Assembly: GCF_963667045.1 (NCBI RefSeq)
Contig: NZ_OY762934.1
Span: forward strand, 3,240,501-3,304,500
Source of the DNA: an uncultured Cohaesibacter sp.
GTDB taxonomy: Bacteria > Pseudomonadota > Alphaproteobacteria > Rhizobiales > Cohaesibacteraceae
DNA: 64,000 nucleotides
Reading direction: 5' to 3'
In this document: piece after piece, positions 52,738-61,313 of the stretch
Position numbering within the stretch: position 1 is the stretch's first letter
Layout of the letters: every line of letters starts with the position of its first letter
Translations under genes and position numbers: made by a program
Notes under the pieces: generated by a model
Told to the model about the DNA's origin: nothing
The model's input: only the letters and a program-made list of their open reading frames with translations
The model's database searches: none

Positions 52738-55725
52738 ATGGCACGTCAGGACGCAAATGAAGCGTTCGCGTTATCTTCTTTCCTCTATGGGGGTAACGCG
52801 TCCTATATCGAAGATCTTTATGCCCGTTTTCAGGAAGATCCAACATCCGTTGCAGAAGAGTGGCGAGTCTTCTTCAGGGATCTGCAGGATAACAAGAACG
52901 ATATTGTCGCAAACGCAAAGGGGGCTTCGTGGAAGCGCGCAGACTGGCCTCCCGCGGCCAATGGTGAGTTGGTCTCGGCACTTGCTGGCGGTGATTTCGC
53001 TGTTGACGAGAAGAAGCTGGGCGACAAGCTGAAAAGCAAGGCGCAGAGTCAGGGTGTGGAACTGACCGATGCTGCCGTCCAGCAGGCGACGCGGGATTCT
53101 GTCCGCGCCCTGATGATGATCCGCGCCTACCGCATGCGCGGCCATCTGCACGCCGATCTCGATCCGCTCAATCTGGCCGATGCGAAGGATCACGAAGAGC
53201 TGCATCCTTCCTCCTACGGCTTCACGGAAGCTGATTATTCCCGCAAGATTTTCATCGACCATGTTCTCGGGCTTGAGTTTGCAACCATCCCGGAAATGCT
53301 CGAAATTCTGCGCCGGACCTATTGCTCTACCCTCGGGGTGGAGTTCATGCATATTTCCGATCCGGCTGAGAAGTCCTGGATTCAGGAACGCATCGAAGGG
53401 CCGGACAAGCAGATCGCCTTCACCAACAATGGCAAGAAGGCCATTCTCTACAAGCTGGTGGAAGCAGAAGGTTTCGAGAAATTCCTCGACCTGAAATACA
53501 CCGGCACCAAACGGTTTGGTCTTGATGGTGGCGAGTCTCTCATTCCCGCGCTGGAGCAGATCATCAAGCGCGGTGGTGCCATGGGCGTCAAGCAGATCGT
53601 TTTCGGCATGGCCCACCGTGGCCGCCTCAACGTTCTCAGTCAGGTGATGGGCAAACCGCATCGCGCCATTTTCCATGAATTCAAGGGTGGCTCGATCACG
53701 CCGGATGACGTGGAAGGTTCGGGCGATGTGAAGTATCACCTTGGTGCTTCTTCGGACCGTGCGTTCGACGACAACAATGTCCATCTGTCGCTGACCGCAA
53801 ACCCGTCGCATCTGGAAATCGTCAACCCGGTTGTTCTGGGCAAGGCGCGCGCCAAGCAGGATCAGCTATCCGCTCACGATGGCAAGTTCATCGAAACCAC
53901 CCAGGTGGACCGGACGTCGGTTCTGCCGTTGCTCATCCATGGGGATGCCGCCTTTGCAGGGCAGGGGGTTGTGGCCGAGTGTTTCGGTCTTTCCGGCCTC
54001 AGAGGCCATCGGACCGGCGGGTCCATCCATTTCATCATCAACAACCAGATTGGCTTTACGACCTATCCGCGCTTCTCGCGGTCGTCGCCTTATCCGTCCG
54101 ACCTGGCCAAGATGATCGAAGCCCCGATCTTCCACTGCAACGGGGATGATCCGGAATCTGTGGTGTTCGCCGCTAAGATTGCGACGGAATTCCGTCAGCT
54201 GTTTGGCAAGCCGGTCGTGATCGACATGTTCTGCTATCGTCGCTTCGGTCATAACGAAGGTGACGAGCCGGCCTTTACCCAGCCGCTGATGTACAAGAAG
54301 ATTCGTCAGCATCCGACGAGCCTGCAGCATTATGCCGACAAGCTGATTGCTGAAGGCGTGATCACACAGGACGACTTCGATCAGATGCGCGCCGACGTTC
54401 GCAAGATGCTTGATGACGAGTTTGAGGCTGGTCAGAGCTTCTCGCCGAACAAGGCCGACTGGTTCGACGGCAAGTGGTCCGGTCTGACGACCGCCAGCGC
54501 CGAAGACGATCGTCGGTCCGGCAATACGGGCGTTGACGTGGAAACCCTGCGCGAGGTTGGCCACAAGCTGACCACGGTTCCGGAAAGTTTCAACGTGCAT
54601 CGCACGGTGCAGCGCTTCCTTGATAACCGCGCCAAGATGATGGAAACCGGTGAAGGCATCGATTGGGCCACCGCCGAATCCCTTGCCTTTGCTACGCTGG
54701 TGCGCGAGGGTCACCCGGTTCGTTTGTCCGGTCAGGACAGTGAACGCGGTACCTTCTCTCAACGTCATACTGTGCTGTATGATCAGCAGGACGAAAGCCG
54801 CTACATTCCGCTCAACCATGTTGCCGAAGGGCAGAACCGCTATGAGGTCATCAACTCGATGCTCTCGGAAGAGGCTGTTCTCGGCTTCGAATATGGCTAT
54901 TCGCTTGCGGAGCCGGGCGGTCTGACGATGTGGGAAGCCCAGTTTGGTGACTTTGCCAACGGGGCGCAGGTGGTGTTTGACCAGTTCCTCAGCTCGGCAG
55001 AACGCAAGTGGTTGCGTGCGTCCGGTCTGGTGGTGCTGTTGCCGCATGGCTACGAAGGGCAGGGTCCGGAACACAGTTCTGCCCGTCTGGAACGTTATCT
55101 TCAGTCTTGCGCCGAGGACAACATCCAGGTGGCCAACTGCACCACGCCAGCCAACTATTTCCATATTCTGCGCCGTCAGGTGAAACGCAGCTTCCGCAAG
55201 CCGCTGATCCTGATGACTCCGAAGAGCCTCCTGCGCCACAAGCGGGCTGTTTCCAACCTGGCCGAACTGGGTGCGGGCAGCACGTTCCATCGTGTGCTCT
55301 GGGATGATGCGGAAATCCGGCCAAACCAGGAAATCAAACTGACGTCGGATGACAAGATCCGCCGCGTCATTTTGTGCACCGGCAAGGTTTATTATGATCT
55401 TTATGAAGAGCGCGAAAGACGCGGTATCAATGATGTCTACATCATGCGTGTCGAGCAGCTCTACCCGTTCCCGGCAAAATCCCTGATCAAGGAACTGAGC
55501 CGCTTCAAGCAGGCTGACGTGATCTGGTGTCAGGAAGAACCGAAGAACCAGGGGTCCTGGACCTTCATCGAGCCTTACATGGAATGGGTTCTCAATCAGA
55601 TTGATGCGAGTGTCAAACGGCCGACCTACGCTGGGCGTCCGGCATCCGCAGCGACAGCGACCGGTCTTATGAGCCGACATCAGGCTCAGCTCAAGGCCTT
55701 CCTTGATGATGCGTTTGCCGAGTAA
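52738..55725 (+). CDS. sucA: 2-Oxoglutarate dehydrogenase E1 component
   Basis: 995 residues from the ATG at 52738; two GTG codons upstream are alternatives. Thiamine-diphosphate enzyme that decarboxylates 2-oxoglutarate and hands succinyl to SucB. N-terminal SSFLYGGNASYIEDLYARF typical. Catalytic parts: MAHRGRLNVLSQVMGKPHRA, HLSLTANPSHLEIVNPVVLG (His), HGDAAFAGQGVVAE (TPP), NNQIGFTTYP, RRFGHNEGDEPAFTQP, and the C-terminal WEAQFGDFANGAQVVFDQF and HGYEGQGPEHSSARLERYLQ. Followed by sucB after 35 bp. Confidence 0.97.
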   Translation: MARQDANEAFALSSFLYGGNASYIEDLYARFQEDPTSVAEEWRVFFRDLQDNKNDIVANAKGASWKRADWPPAANGELVSALAGGDFAVDEKKLGDKLKSKAQSQGVELTDAAVQQATRDSVRALMMIRAYRMRGHLHADLDPLNLADAKDHEELHPSSYGFTEADYSRKIFIDHVLGLEFATIPEMLEILRRTYCSTLGVEFMHISDPAEKSWIQERIEGPDKQIAFTNNGKKAILYKLVEAEGFEKFLDLKYTGTKRFGLDGGESLIPALEQIIKRGGAMGVKQIVFGMAHRGRLNVLSQVMGKPHRAIFHEFKGGSITPDDVEGSGDVKYHLGASSDRAFDDNNVHLSLTANPSHLEIVNPVVLGKARAKQDQLSAHDGKFIETTQVDRTSVLPLLIHGDAAFAGQGVVAECFGLSGLRGHRTGGSIHFIINNQIGFTTYPRFSRSSPYPSDLAKMIEAPIFHCNGDDPESVVFAAKIATEFRQLFGKPVVIDMFCYRRFGHNEGDEPAFTQPLMYKKIRQHPTSLQHYADKLIAEGVITQDDFDQMRADVRKMLDDEFEAGQSFSPNKADWFDGKWSGLTTASAEDDRRSGNTGVDVETLREVGHKLTTVPESFNVHRTVQRFLDNRAKMMETGEGIDWATAESLAFATLVREGHPVRLSGQDSERGTFSQRHTVLYDQQDESRYIPLNHVAEGQNRYEVINSMLSEEAVLGFEYGYSLAEPGGLTMWEAQFGDFANGAQVVFDQFLSSAERKWLRASGLVVLLPHGYEGQGPEHSSARLERYLQSCAEDNIQVANCTTPANYFHILRRQVKRSFRKPLILMTPKSLLRHKRAVSNLAELGAGSTFHRVLWDDAEIRPNQEIKLTSDDKIRRVILCTGKVYYDLYEERERRGINDVYIMRVEQLYPFPAKSLIKELSRFKQADVIWCQEEPKNQGSWTFIEPYMEWVLNQIDASVKRPTYAGRPASAATATGLMSRHQAQLKAFLDDAFAE

Positions 55726-55760
55726 CCGGCGACATAAATTGATAAATGTGAGATAACCAA

Positions 55761-56984
55761 ATGGCTACGGAAATCAAAGTCCCTACACTGGGCGAATCAG
55801 TGACCGAAGCGACTATCGGTCAATGGTTCAAGGCAACCGGTGATGCGGTTCAGGCCGATGAGCCGCTCGTCGAGCTGGAAACCGACAAGGTAACCATCGA
55901 GGTGCCTGCTCCGGTCTCTGGTACTCTTGGCGATATTGTTGCCGCCGAAGGGGAAACGGTTGAAGTTGGCTCGCTTCTGGCCATGCTGCTGGAAGGTGAG
56001 GGGGCTGCTGCTGCGGCGCCAGCTCCAAAGAAAGAAGCCGCCAAGGCACCGGCACCGGCACCCGTTGCCGCTCCGGCTGCTCCGACCTCCATGCCTCCGG
56101 CACCGAGCGCTGCCAAGATGATGGCCGAGAAGAAGGTGGATCCTGCTTCTGTGGCCGGTTCCGGCGTGCGCGGTCAGGTCCTCAAGGGCGACGTGATCAA
56201 TGCCATCGCTGCTGGTGTAACGGCTCCTGCCGGGGCTCAGCCTGCGCCGGTGGCCAGCCGTCCGGCTTCTGCGCCAGGTGACGCTGCCCGTGAAGAGCGG
56301 GTCCGCATGACCAAGCTGCGCCAGACCATCGCACGCCGCTTGAAGGATGCGCAGAACACGGCTGCCATGCTGACCACATTCAACGATGTGGACATGTCTG
56401 CCGTCATGGGTATGCGCAAGCAGTATAAGGATCTGTTCGAGAAGAAACACGGTGTTCGCCTCGGCTTCATGGGCTTCTTTGCCAAGGCAATCTGTAAGGC
56501 TCTGGAAGAAATTCCTGCCGTGAATGCAGAAATTGATGGCACGGATCTGGTCTACAAGCATTTTGTTCATCTCGGGGTTGCCGTGGGCTCTCCGCGCGGT
56601 CTGGTGGTTCCTGTTTTGCGGGATGCCGATCAGAAATCGCTCTCTGAGATCGAAAAGGAAATTTCAGACTTTGGACGCCGTGCCCGCGATGGCCAACTGA
56701 CCATTGAGGAAATGCAGGGTGGCACCTTCACCGTTTCCAACGGCGGTGTTTATGGGTCCATGATGTCCACGCCGATCCTCAATGCGCCGCAGTCAGGTAT
56801 CCTCGGCATGCATCGCATCGAAGATCGTCCGGTGGTTCGTAACGGTCAGATCGTGATCCGCCCGATGATGTATCTGGCATTGTCCTATGATCACCGCGTT
56901 GTGGATGGCAAGGAAGCCGTGACTTTCCTTGTGCGCATCAAGGAAAGCCTTGAAGATCCTCAGCGTCTGGTTATGGATATCTAA
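55761..56984 (+). CDS. sucB: Dihydrolipoyl succinyltransferase (E2 of 2-oxoglutarate dehydrogenase)
   Basis: 407 residues. Lipoyl domain with the lysine in [16 protein letters not shown] near residue 43; an Ala/Pro linker ([20 protein letters not shown]); peripheral-subunit-binding domain [20 protein letters not shown] near 120; catalytic domain with [15 protein letters not shown] and the active site [14 protein letters not shown] (His, Asp). Transfers succinyl from lipoate to CoA. Terminator at 57001-57028 separates it from lpd. Confidence 0.97.
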   Translation: MATEIKVPTLGESVTEATIGQWFKATGDAVQADEPLVELETDKVTIEVPAPVSGTLGDIVAAEGETVEVGSLLAMLLEGEGAAAAAPAPKKEAAKAPAPAPVAAPAAPTSMPPAPSAAKMMAEKKVDPASVAGSGVRGQVLKGDVINAIAAGVTAPAGAQPAPVASRPASAPGDAAREERVRMTKLRQTIARRLKDAQNTAAMLTTFNDVDMSAVMGMRKQYKDLFEKKHGVRLGFMGFFAKAICKALEEIPAVNAEIDGTDLVYKHFVHLGVAVGSPRGLVVPVLRDADQKSLSEIEKEISDFGRRARDGQLTIEEMQGGTFTVSNGGVYGSMMSTPILNAPQSGILGMHRIEDRPVVRNGQIVIRPMMYLALSYDHRVVDGKEAVTFLVRIKESLEDPQRLVMDI

Positions 56985-57000
56985 TCCAGAGAACATTGCA

Positions 57001-57028
57001 AAACGGGGTCTTTGCGCCCCGTTTTTAT
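57001..57028 (+). terminator. Terminator after sucB
   Basis: AAACGGGG-TCTTTGCG-CCCCGTTTTT gives a compact stem and T-run, 16 bp past the sucB stop and 59 bp before the lpd start, so lpd may need its own promoter or read-through. Confidence 0.85.
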
Positions 57029-57086
57029 TTATCTGTTTGGTTGCACAAACGCTCCATCTATCCAGCATTCTTCGGGAGTGAATGAA

Positions 57087-58487
57087 ATGTCATACGATAT
57101 GGTCGTGATCGGTACGGGTCCTGGCGGTTATGTCTGCGCGATTCGTGCTGCACAGCTGGGCATGAAGGTTGCCGTTGTCGAAAAACGCAGCACTCATGGC
57201 GGAACCTGCCTGAATGTTGGCTGCATTCCCTCCAAGGCGCTGCTGCACGCCTCGGAACTGTTCGAGGAAGCGGGCCATGATTTCGAGAACATGGGCATCA
57301 AGGTCGGCAAGCCGAGCCTCGATCTGAAAGCCATGATGGGCCACAAGGATGAGGTGATCGCCAGCAATGTTGGCGGTGTCGACTTCCTGTTCAAGAAGAA
57401 CAAGATCGATGTCTTCCACGGCGCCGGCAAGATTGTTGCTGCCGGCAAGGTGGACGTGACCTCGGAAACCGGGGATGTCCAGACTGTTGAAGCCAAGGCG
57501 ATCGTGATTGCCACCGGTTCGGACGTCGCGCCTCTGCCGGGCGTCGAGATCGACGAGAAACATGTGGTTTCCTCGACCGGAGCGCTGGAACTGGACAAGG
57601 TGCCGGGCAAGCTGATCGTGGTCGGTGCCGGTGTCATCGGGCTGGAGCTTGGTTCGGTCTGGCGTCGTCTCGGCTCCGAAGTGACCGTTGTCGAGTTCCT
57701 TGACCGGATTTTGCCGGGCATGGATGGCGAAGTGGTCAAAAATGCGCAGCGAATCTTCAAGAAACAGGGCTTCGACTTCAAGCTTGGCACCAAGGTGACG
57801 GGCGTTGAAAAGCACAAGAAGGGTGTCAAGGTCACGCTGGAGCCTGCCAAAGGTGGGGAAGCCTCTGAACTGGAAGCCGATATCGTGCTGGTGGCCATTG
57901 GCCGTCGTCCCTATACCGAAGGTCTGGGGCTGGCCGAGGTCGGCGTTGCGCTCGACGAGCGGGGCCGCGTGGCAACCGATGGTCATTTCAAGACCAGCGT
58001 TGACGGCATCTATGCCATCGGCGACGTGATTGCTGGCCCGATGTTGGCGCACAAGGCTGAAGATGATGGCGTAGCTCTGGCTGAAATCTTGGCCGGTCAG
58101 GCCGGGCATGTGGACTATAATCTGGTGCCGGGCGTGGTCTATACCATGCCGGAGATTGCTGTGATCGGGAAGACCGAGGAGCAGCTCAAGGAAGCCGGTA
58201 TCGACTATAACGTAGGCAAATTCCCCTTCACTGCCAATGGTCGCGCCAAGGCTCAGCGTCATACGGAAGGCTTCGTCAAGATCCTTGCCGACAAGACGAC
58301 GGACAAGGTGCTCGGCGTTCACATGATCGGCGCAGGTGTTGGCGAAATGATCCACGAGGCATCGGTTCTGATGGCCTTCTCCGGCTCTGCGGAAGATCTG
58401 GCGCGGACGATCCATGCTCATCCGACACTGTCTGAAGCGGTCAAGGAGGCGGCTCTGGCCGTCGACAAGCGCCCTATCCACATGTAG
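57087..58487 (+). CDS. lpd: Dihydrolipoyl dehydrogenase
   Basis: 466 residues from the ATG at 57087, preceded by CGGGAGTGAATGAA; an upstream start at 57012 would add 25 residues inside the terminator. Reoxidises lipoamide in the 2-oxoglutarate (and possibly pyruvate) complex. FAD loop MSYDMVVIGTGPGGYVCAIR; redox disulfide GGTCLNVGCIPSKALLHASE; NAD loop IVVGAGVIGLELGSVW; YAIGDVIAGPMLAHKA; and the active-site His in HAHPTLSEAV near the C-terminus. Terminator at 58510-58540. Confidence 0.97.
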   Translation: MSYDMVVIGTGPGGYVCAIRAAQLGMKVAVVEKRSTHGGTCLNVGCIPSKALLHASELFEEAGHDFENMGIKVGKPSLDLKAMMGHKDEVIASNVGGVDFLFKKNKIDVFHGAGKIVAAGKVDVTSETGDVQTVEAKAIVIATGSDVAPLPGVEIDEKHVVSSTGALELDKVPGKLIVVGAGVIGLELGSVWRRLGSEVTVVEFLDRILPGMDGEVVKNAQRIFKKQGFDFKLGTKVTGVEKHKKGVKVTLEPAKGGEASELEADIVLVAIGRRPYTEGLGLAEVGVALDERGRVATDGHFKTSVDGIYAIGDVIAGPMLAHKAEDDGVALAEILAGQAGHVDYNLVPGVVYTMPEIAVIGKTEEQLKEAGIDYNVGKFPFTANGRAKAQRHTEGFVKILADKTTDKVLGVHMIGAGVGEMIHEASVLMAFSGSAEDLARTIHAHPTLSEAVKEAALAVDKRPIHM

Positions 58488-58509
58488 GGCTTATCTGCAT
58501 AGACACATG

Positions 58510-58540
58510 AAAAAGGCCGCCTCTTCGGGGTGGCCTTTTA
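58510..58540 (+). terminator. Terminator after lpd
   Basis: AAAAGGCC-G-CC and GG-GT-GGCCTTTT pair around TCTTCG, followed by T on the plus strand. Confidence 0.85.
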
Positions 58541-58612
58541 TTTTGCCAATTTTTGTCAAACCGGACCGTTGTCAAGGTCAGAGCTACTCAAAGGCCCAAA
58601 AGGGCAAGGCGT

Positions 58613-59023
58613 CTATTTGCGCCAGAGCACGAAAGACCGCTGGGTGTTGGGCTTCTTGGGGTCGTGGAAGTCATCATAGACGACTGCGTCCATGCGCTTG
58701 CCATTGATCGATACTGTTACAGTGCGGCGGGCAAAGAATGTGTTGTAGCTGACGGTGAGGCTGGTGGAACTGCTCTGATGGGCGATGGACCGCCCCCAGG
58801 TGCAGTCGCGTGGTGCGCAGGCTGTGTAGGCCTTGACCTGAATGTGAGGAACGGTATGGGCGTTGCAGATCGCCTTGATCTCAAGCCTTGTGAGATCATA
58901 GCGATCGCCTGCGAAGGGATTTTCCCAAATGCCCAGGGTTTGCGTGTCAACGCATCTGCCTGCATGGGCCAGCGGTGCCATGAACAGGGTCAGCAGTGCG
59001 AACACCACGGCGCGATATACCAT
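58613..59023 (-). CDS. Secreted hypothetical protein
   Basis: 136 residues. Signal peptide MVYRAVVFALLTLFMAPLAH, cleavage after HAG or HA. The mature part has four Cys (GRCVDTQ, KAICNAH, TACAPRDC). Segments such as WENPFAGDRYDLTRLEIKAI and SYNTFFARRTVTVSINGKRM suggest a small beta-rich fold. The C-terminus ends RSFVLWRK. No named family is recognised. Probably periplasmic. It converges with lpd, and an AGGATGAAAT site precedes its start. Confidence 0.75.
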   Translation of the reverse strand: MVYRAVVFALLTLFMAPLAHAGRCVDTQTLGIWENPFAGDRYDLTRLEIKAICNAHTVPHIQVKAYTACAPRDCTWGRSIAHQSSSTSLTVSYNTFFARRTVTVSINGKRMDAVVYDDFHDPKKPNTQRSFVLWRK

Positions 59024-59252
59024 TTCATCCTCCGATATATCGTTTGAGTGCCAACATAAGGAACGGTTCCAAGTTATGTGACACTTTATTTTAAGTATAG
59101 CGCCAAATTGTTACGCGGTTGTTAAGGAAAATCCATCTCGATTTGAGTGAAAACGTATCTTGTTTATTGAATTTATTTGGTTTCTCACTGTGCTGAGCTG
59201 GGTTGGTGGCATTGGCAGCTCTGCTCAATTTCTTCGATACTATCTGGAATGG

Positions 59253-60212
59253 TCATGATCGTGGATGTGCCTTCTGGTAGATGGACATAAGTTCCGACAT
59301 TTCTACTTCAGTATAAGCTTGGGTGGTCGACAGACTGGCGTGGCCAAGTAGCTCCTGGATCGTGCGCAGATCACCACCATTGGCCAACAGGTGCGTGGCG
59401 AAGGAATGGCGCAGGGCATGGGGCGTGGCACTGTCCGGCAGACCGAGAGCGCCGCGCATGGCGGCGATCGTCTTCTGGACGATGCGCGCGCTGAGCGGTC
59501 CGCCGCGCACGCCGCGAAACAGACTGCCGTCCGGTTCCAGCTCGAACGGGCAAAGCGAAAGATAGTGCTGCAGGGATGATTGCACGATGGGCAGTATCGG
59601 CAGGCGCCGCTGCTTGCCACCCTTGCCGGTTATGGTCATGGCGTCCTGTCCGGGCAGGGGGGCGGTTGCCGGGGTTAGGGCGAGGGCTTCGGAAATGCGC
59701 AGGCCCACCGCATAGAGCAGTAGCATGACGGCGCTGTCGCGCGCCGCGACCCAGGGCTCCATGGCTAGGGACTCGGTCGGGTCCACCAGCTGGGCGGCCT
59801 TTTCCATGCTGAGGGGTTTGGGCAGGGAGCGGGAATATTTCGGCGTCTGGATCGCGTTGAAGGGTGCTGTGGTTGCGAGCCCTTGTTCTTCCAGATAGTG
59901 CACGAAAGAACGGATGCCTGCCATGCCACGGGCCAGCGAGCGGGACCCGATACCCTGCCGTCGGCGCTGGGCCATGAAGGCCCGAATGTCAGCGGGCCGG
60001 AGCTGCGGGAAATGGCCAAGGTCGGATACCTCGCCCATATGCCGGGTGAGGAAAGAGAAGAACTGATCGAGATCGCGGTCATAGGCCTCCAGCGTGGCCT
60101 CAGAGAGGCGGCGTTCGTTGCCAAGGCTCTTGAGCCAGCCTTGCTGCTTCTGGCGCAGGGCGGGCGTTGCGATGATCAGGGGGGCATCATCCCCAGGCTG
60201 CAGTTTGGGCAT
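59253..60212 (-). CDS. xerC: Tyrosine recombinase XerC
   Basis: 319 residues from the ATG at 60212; the longer frame to 60332 adds 40 residues without support. N-terminal SAM-like core-binding domain (SEATLEAYDRDLDQFFSFLT), then the catalytic domain: Arg in GLRISEALALTPATA, Lys in ITGKGGKQRRLPILP, H-x-x-R as HALRHSFATHLLANGGDL, and His plus Tyr nucleophile in LGHASLSTTQAYTEV. With XerD it resolves chromosome dimers at dif under FtsK control; ftsK is at 15.7 kb. Downstream of the transaldolase gene on the minus strand and divergent from nothing. Confidence 0.93.
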   Translation of the reverse strand: MPKLQPGDDAPLIIATPALRQKQQGWLKSLGNERRLSEATLEAYDRDLDQFFSFLTRHMGEVSDLGHFPQLRPADIRAFMAQRRRQGIGSRSLARGMAGIRSFVHYLEEQGLATTAPFNAIQTPKYSRSLPKPLSMEKAAQLVDPTESLAMEPWVAARDSAVMLLLYAVGLRISEALALTPATAPLPGQDAMTITGKGGKQRRLPILPIVQSSLQHYLSLCPFELEPDGSLFRGVRGGPLSARIVQKTIAAMRGALGLPDSATPHALRHSFATHLLANGGDLRTIQELLGHASLSTTQAYTEVEMSELMSIYQKAHPRS

Positions 60213-60385
60213 GCGTGTTCCGGAGTGCTCTGGTTTCGGGCCGGTTGACGGGGGCAGCTCCTGTCGATCGCCGCAAGGCGGTGTGGCAGGAGCTGGATGG
60301 CAAAGCGTAATCCAGTTCGCTCGATCCGTCAAAAGGATGGCAATGGCGTATGGGGCTTGCTCAAGGTCTTTCGCAGCCGCGAATC

Positions 60386-60418
60386 AAAACCCCGATGCAG
60401 AAGAGCTCGGCATCGGGG
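60386..60418 (-). terminator. Terminator of the transaldolase gene
   Basis: CCCCGATGC and GCATCGGGG (9-bp stem, 11-base loop), followed on the minus strand by TTTTG, 78 bp past the transaldolase stop. The remaining part of 60213-60495 holds nothing else I can identify. Confidence 0.85.
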
Positions 60419-60495
60419 TCGTGTTGTGCACAGGCGATCCGGCAGAGCTGTCTCTGCCCAGATCACGCCCAGAGGGCAGGCCTAGAGGCCAGGCC

Positions 60496-61149
60496 TTAGA
60501 GGATTGACTGGCCTGTGGTTGCCCAGTCTTTCATGAAGGCTTCGAGGCCCTTGTCGGTGAGGGCATGATTGACCAGCCCCTTGATGACGGACGGCGGGAT
60601 CGTTGCAACGTCGGCACCGGCAAGGGCGCAGTCCTTGACATGGTTGGCGTTGCGGATGGAAGCGGCCAGAATTTCGGTCTCGAAACCGTAGTTGTCATAG
60701 ATGGTGCGGATGTCTTCGATCAGTTCCATGCCATCAATGTTGAGGTCGTCGAGACGGCCGATGAACGGGGAAATGAAGGTTGCACCGGCCTTTGCAGCCA
60801 GAAGTGCCTGGTTGGCAGAGAAGCAGAGGGTCACGTTGACCATGTGGCCATTGTCGGTCAGGGCCTTGCAGGTCTTCAGGCCGTCGATGGTCAGGGGAAC
60901 CTTGATGGCAATGTTGTTTGCGATCTTGAGCAGTTCCTTGGCTTCAGCCATCATCTGGCTGTGTTCCAGCGCGGTCACTTCAGCGGAAACTGGGCCGTCG
61001 GTGATTTCGCAGATTTCAGCGATGACTTCCTTGAAGTCGCGGCCAGATTTGACGATCAGCGACGGGTTGGTGGTCACACCGTCGATCAGGCCCGTGGATG
61101 CCAGTTCGCGGATATCTTTGGTTTCGGCAGTATCGACGAAGAATTTCAT
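60496..61149 (-). CDS. fsa: Fructose-6-phosphate aldolase / TalC-type transaldolase
   Basis: 217 residues from the ATG at 61149 (AACGGAGCACGAAAGACA). The short, single-domain transaldolase of the TalC/Fsa family (usual length about 215-220). N-terminal [20 protein letters not shown] and [16 protein letters not shown]; the Schiff-base lysine in [16 protein letters not shown]; then [19 protein letters not shown] and [20 protein letters not shown]. Whether it acts as a transaldolase in the pentose-phosphate pathway or as an aldolase cannot be told from sequence alone. Divergent from priA. Confidence 0.93.
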   Translation of the reverse strand: MKFFVDTAETKDIRELASTGLIDGVTTNPSLIVKSGRDFKEVIAEICEITDGPVSAEVTALEHSQMMAEAKELLKIANNIAIKVPLTIDGLKTCKALTDNGHMVNVTLCFSANQALLAAKAGATFISPFIGRLDDLNIDGMELIEDIRTIYDNYGFETEILAASIRNANHVKDCALAGADVATIPPSVIKGLVNHALTDKGLEAFMKDWATTGQSIL

Positions 61150-61313
61150 TGTCTTTCGTGCTCCGTTTCCGTTAGCCATGTGAGCGCGACAACCGGTTTG
61201 GAAATCGCGGCCGGGGTACGATATGTTCATTAAACCATAGTGTAGGGGTCGTCAGCCCGCATCTAAGGCGAAATCAATTTATTTGCATCCTTGATGAAGG
61301 AAAAGGGATCATC
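61150..61313. promoter_or_regulatory. Divergent fsa/priA promoter region
   Basis: 164 bp. No matching -35/-10 pair is clear on either strand. Confidence 0.3.
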
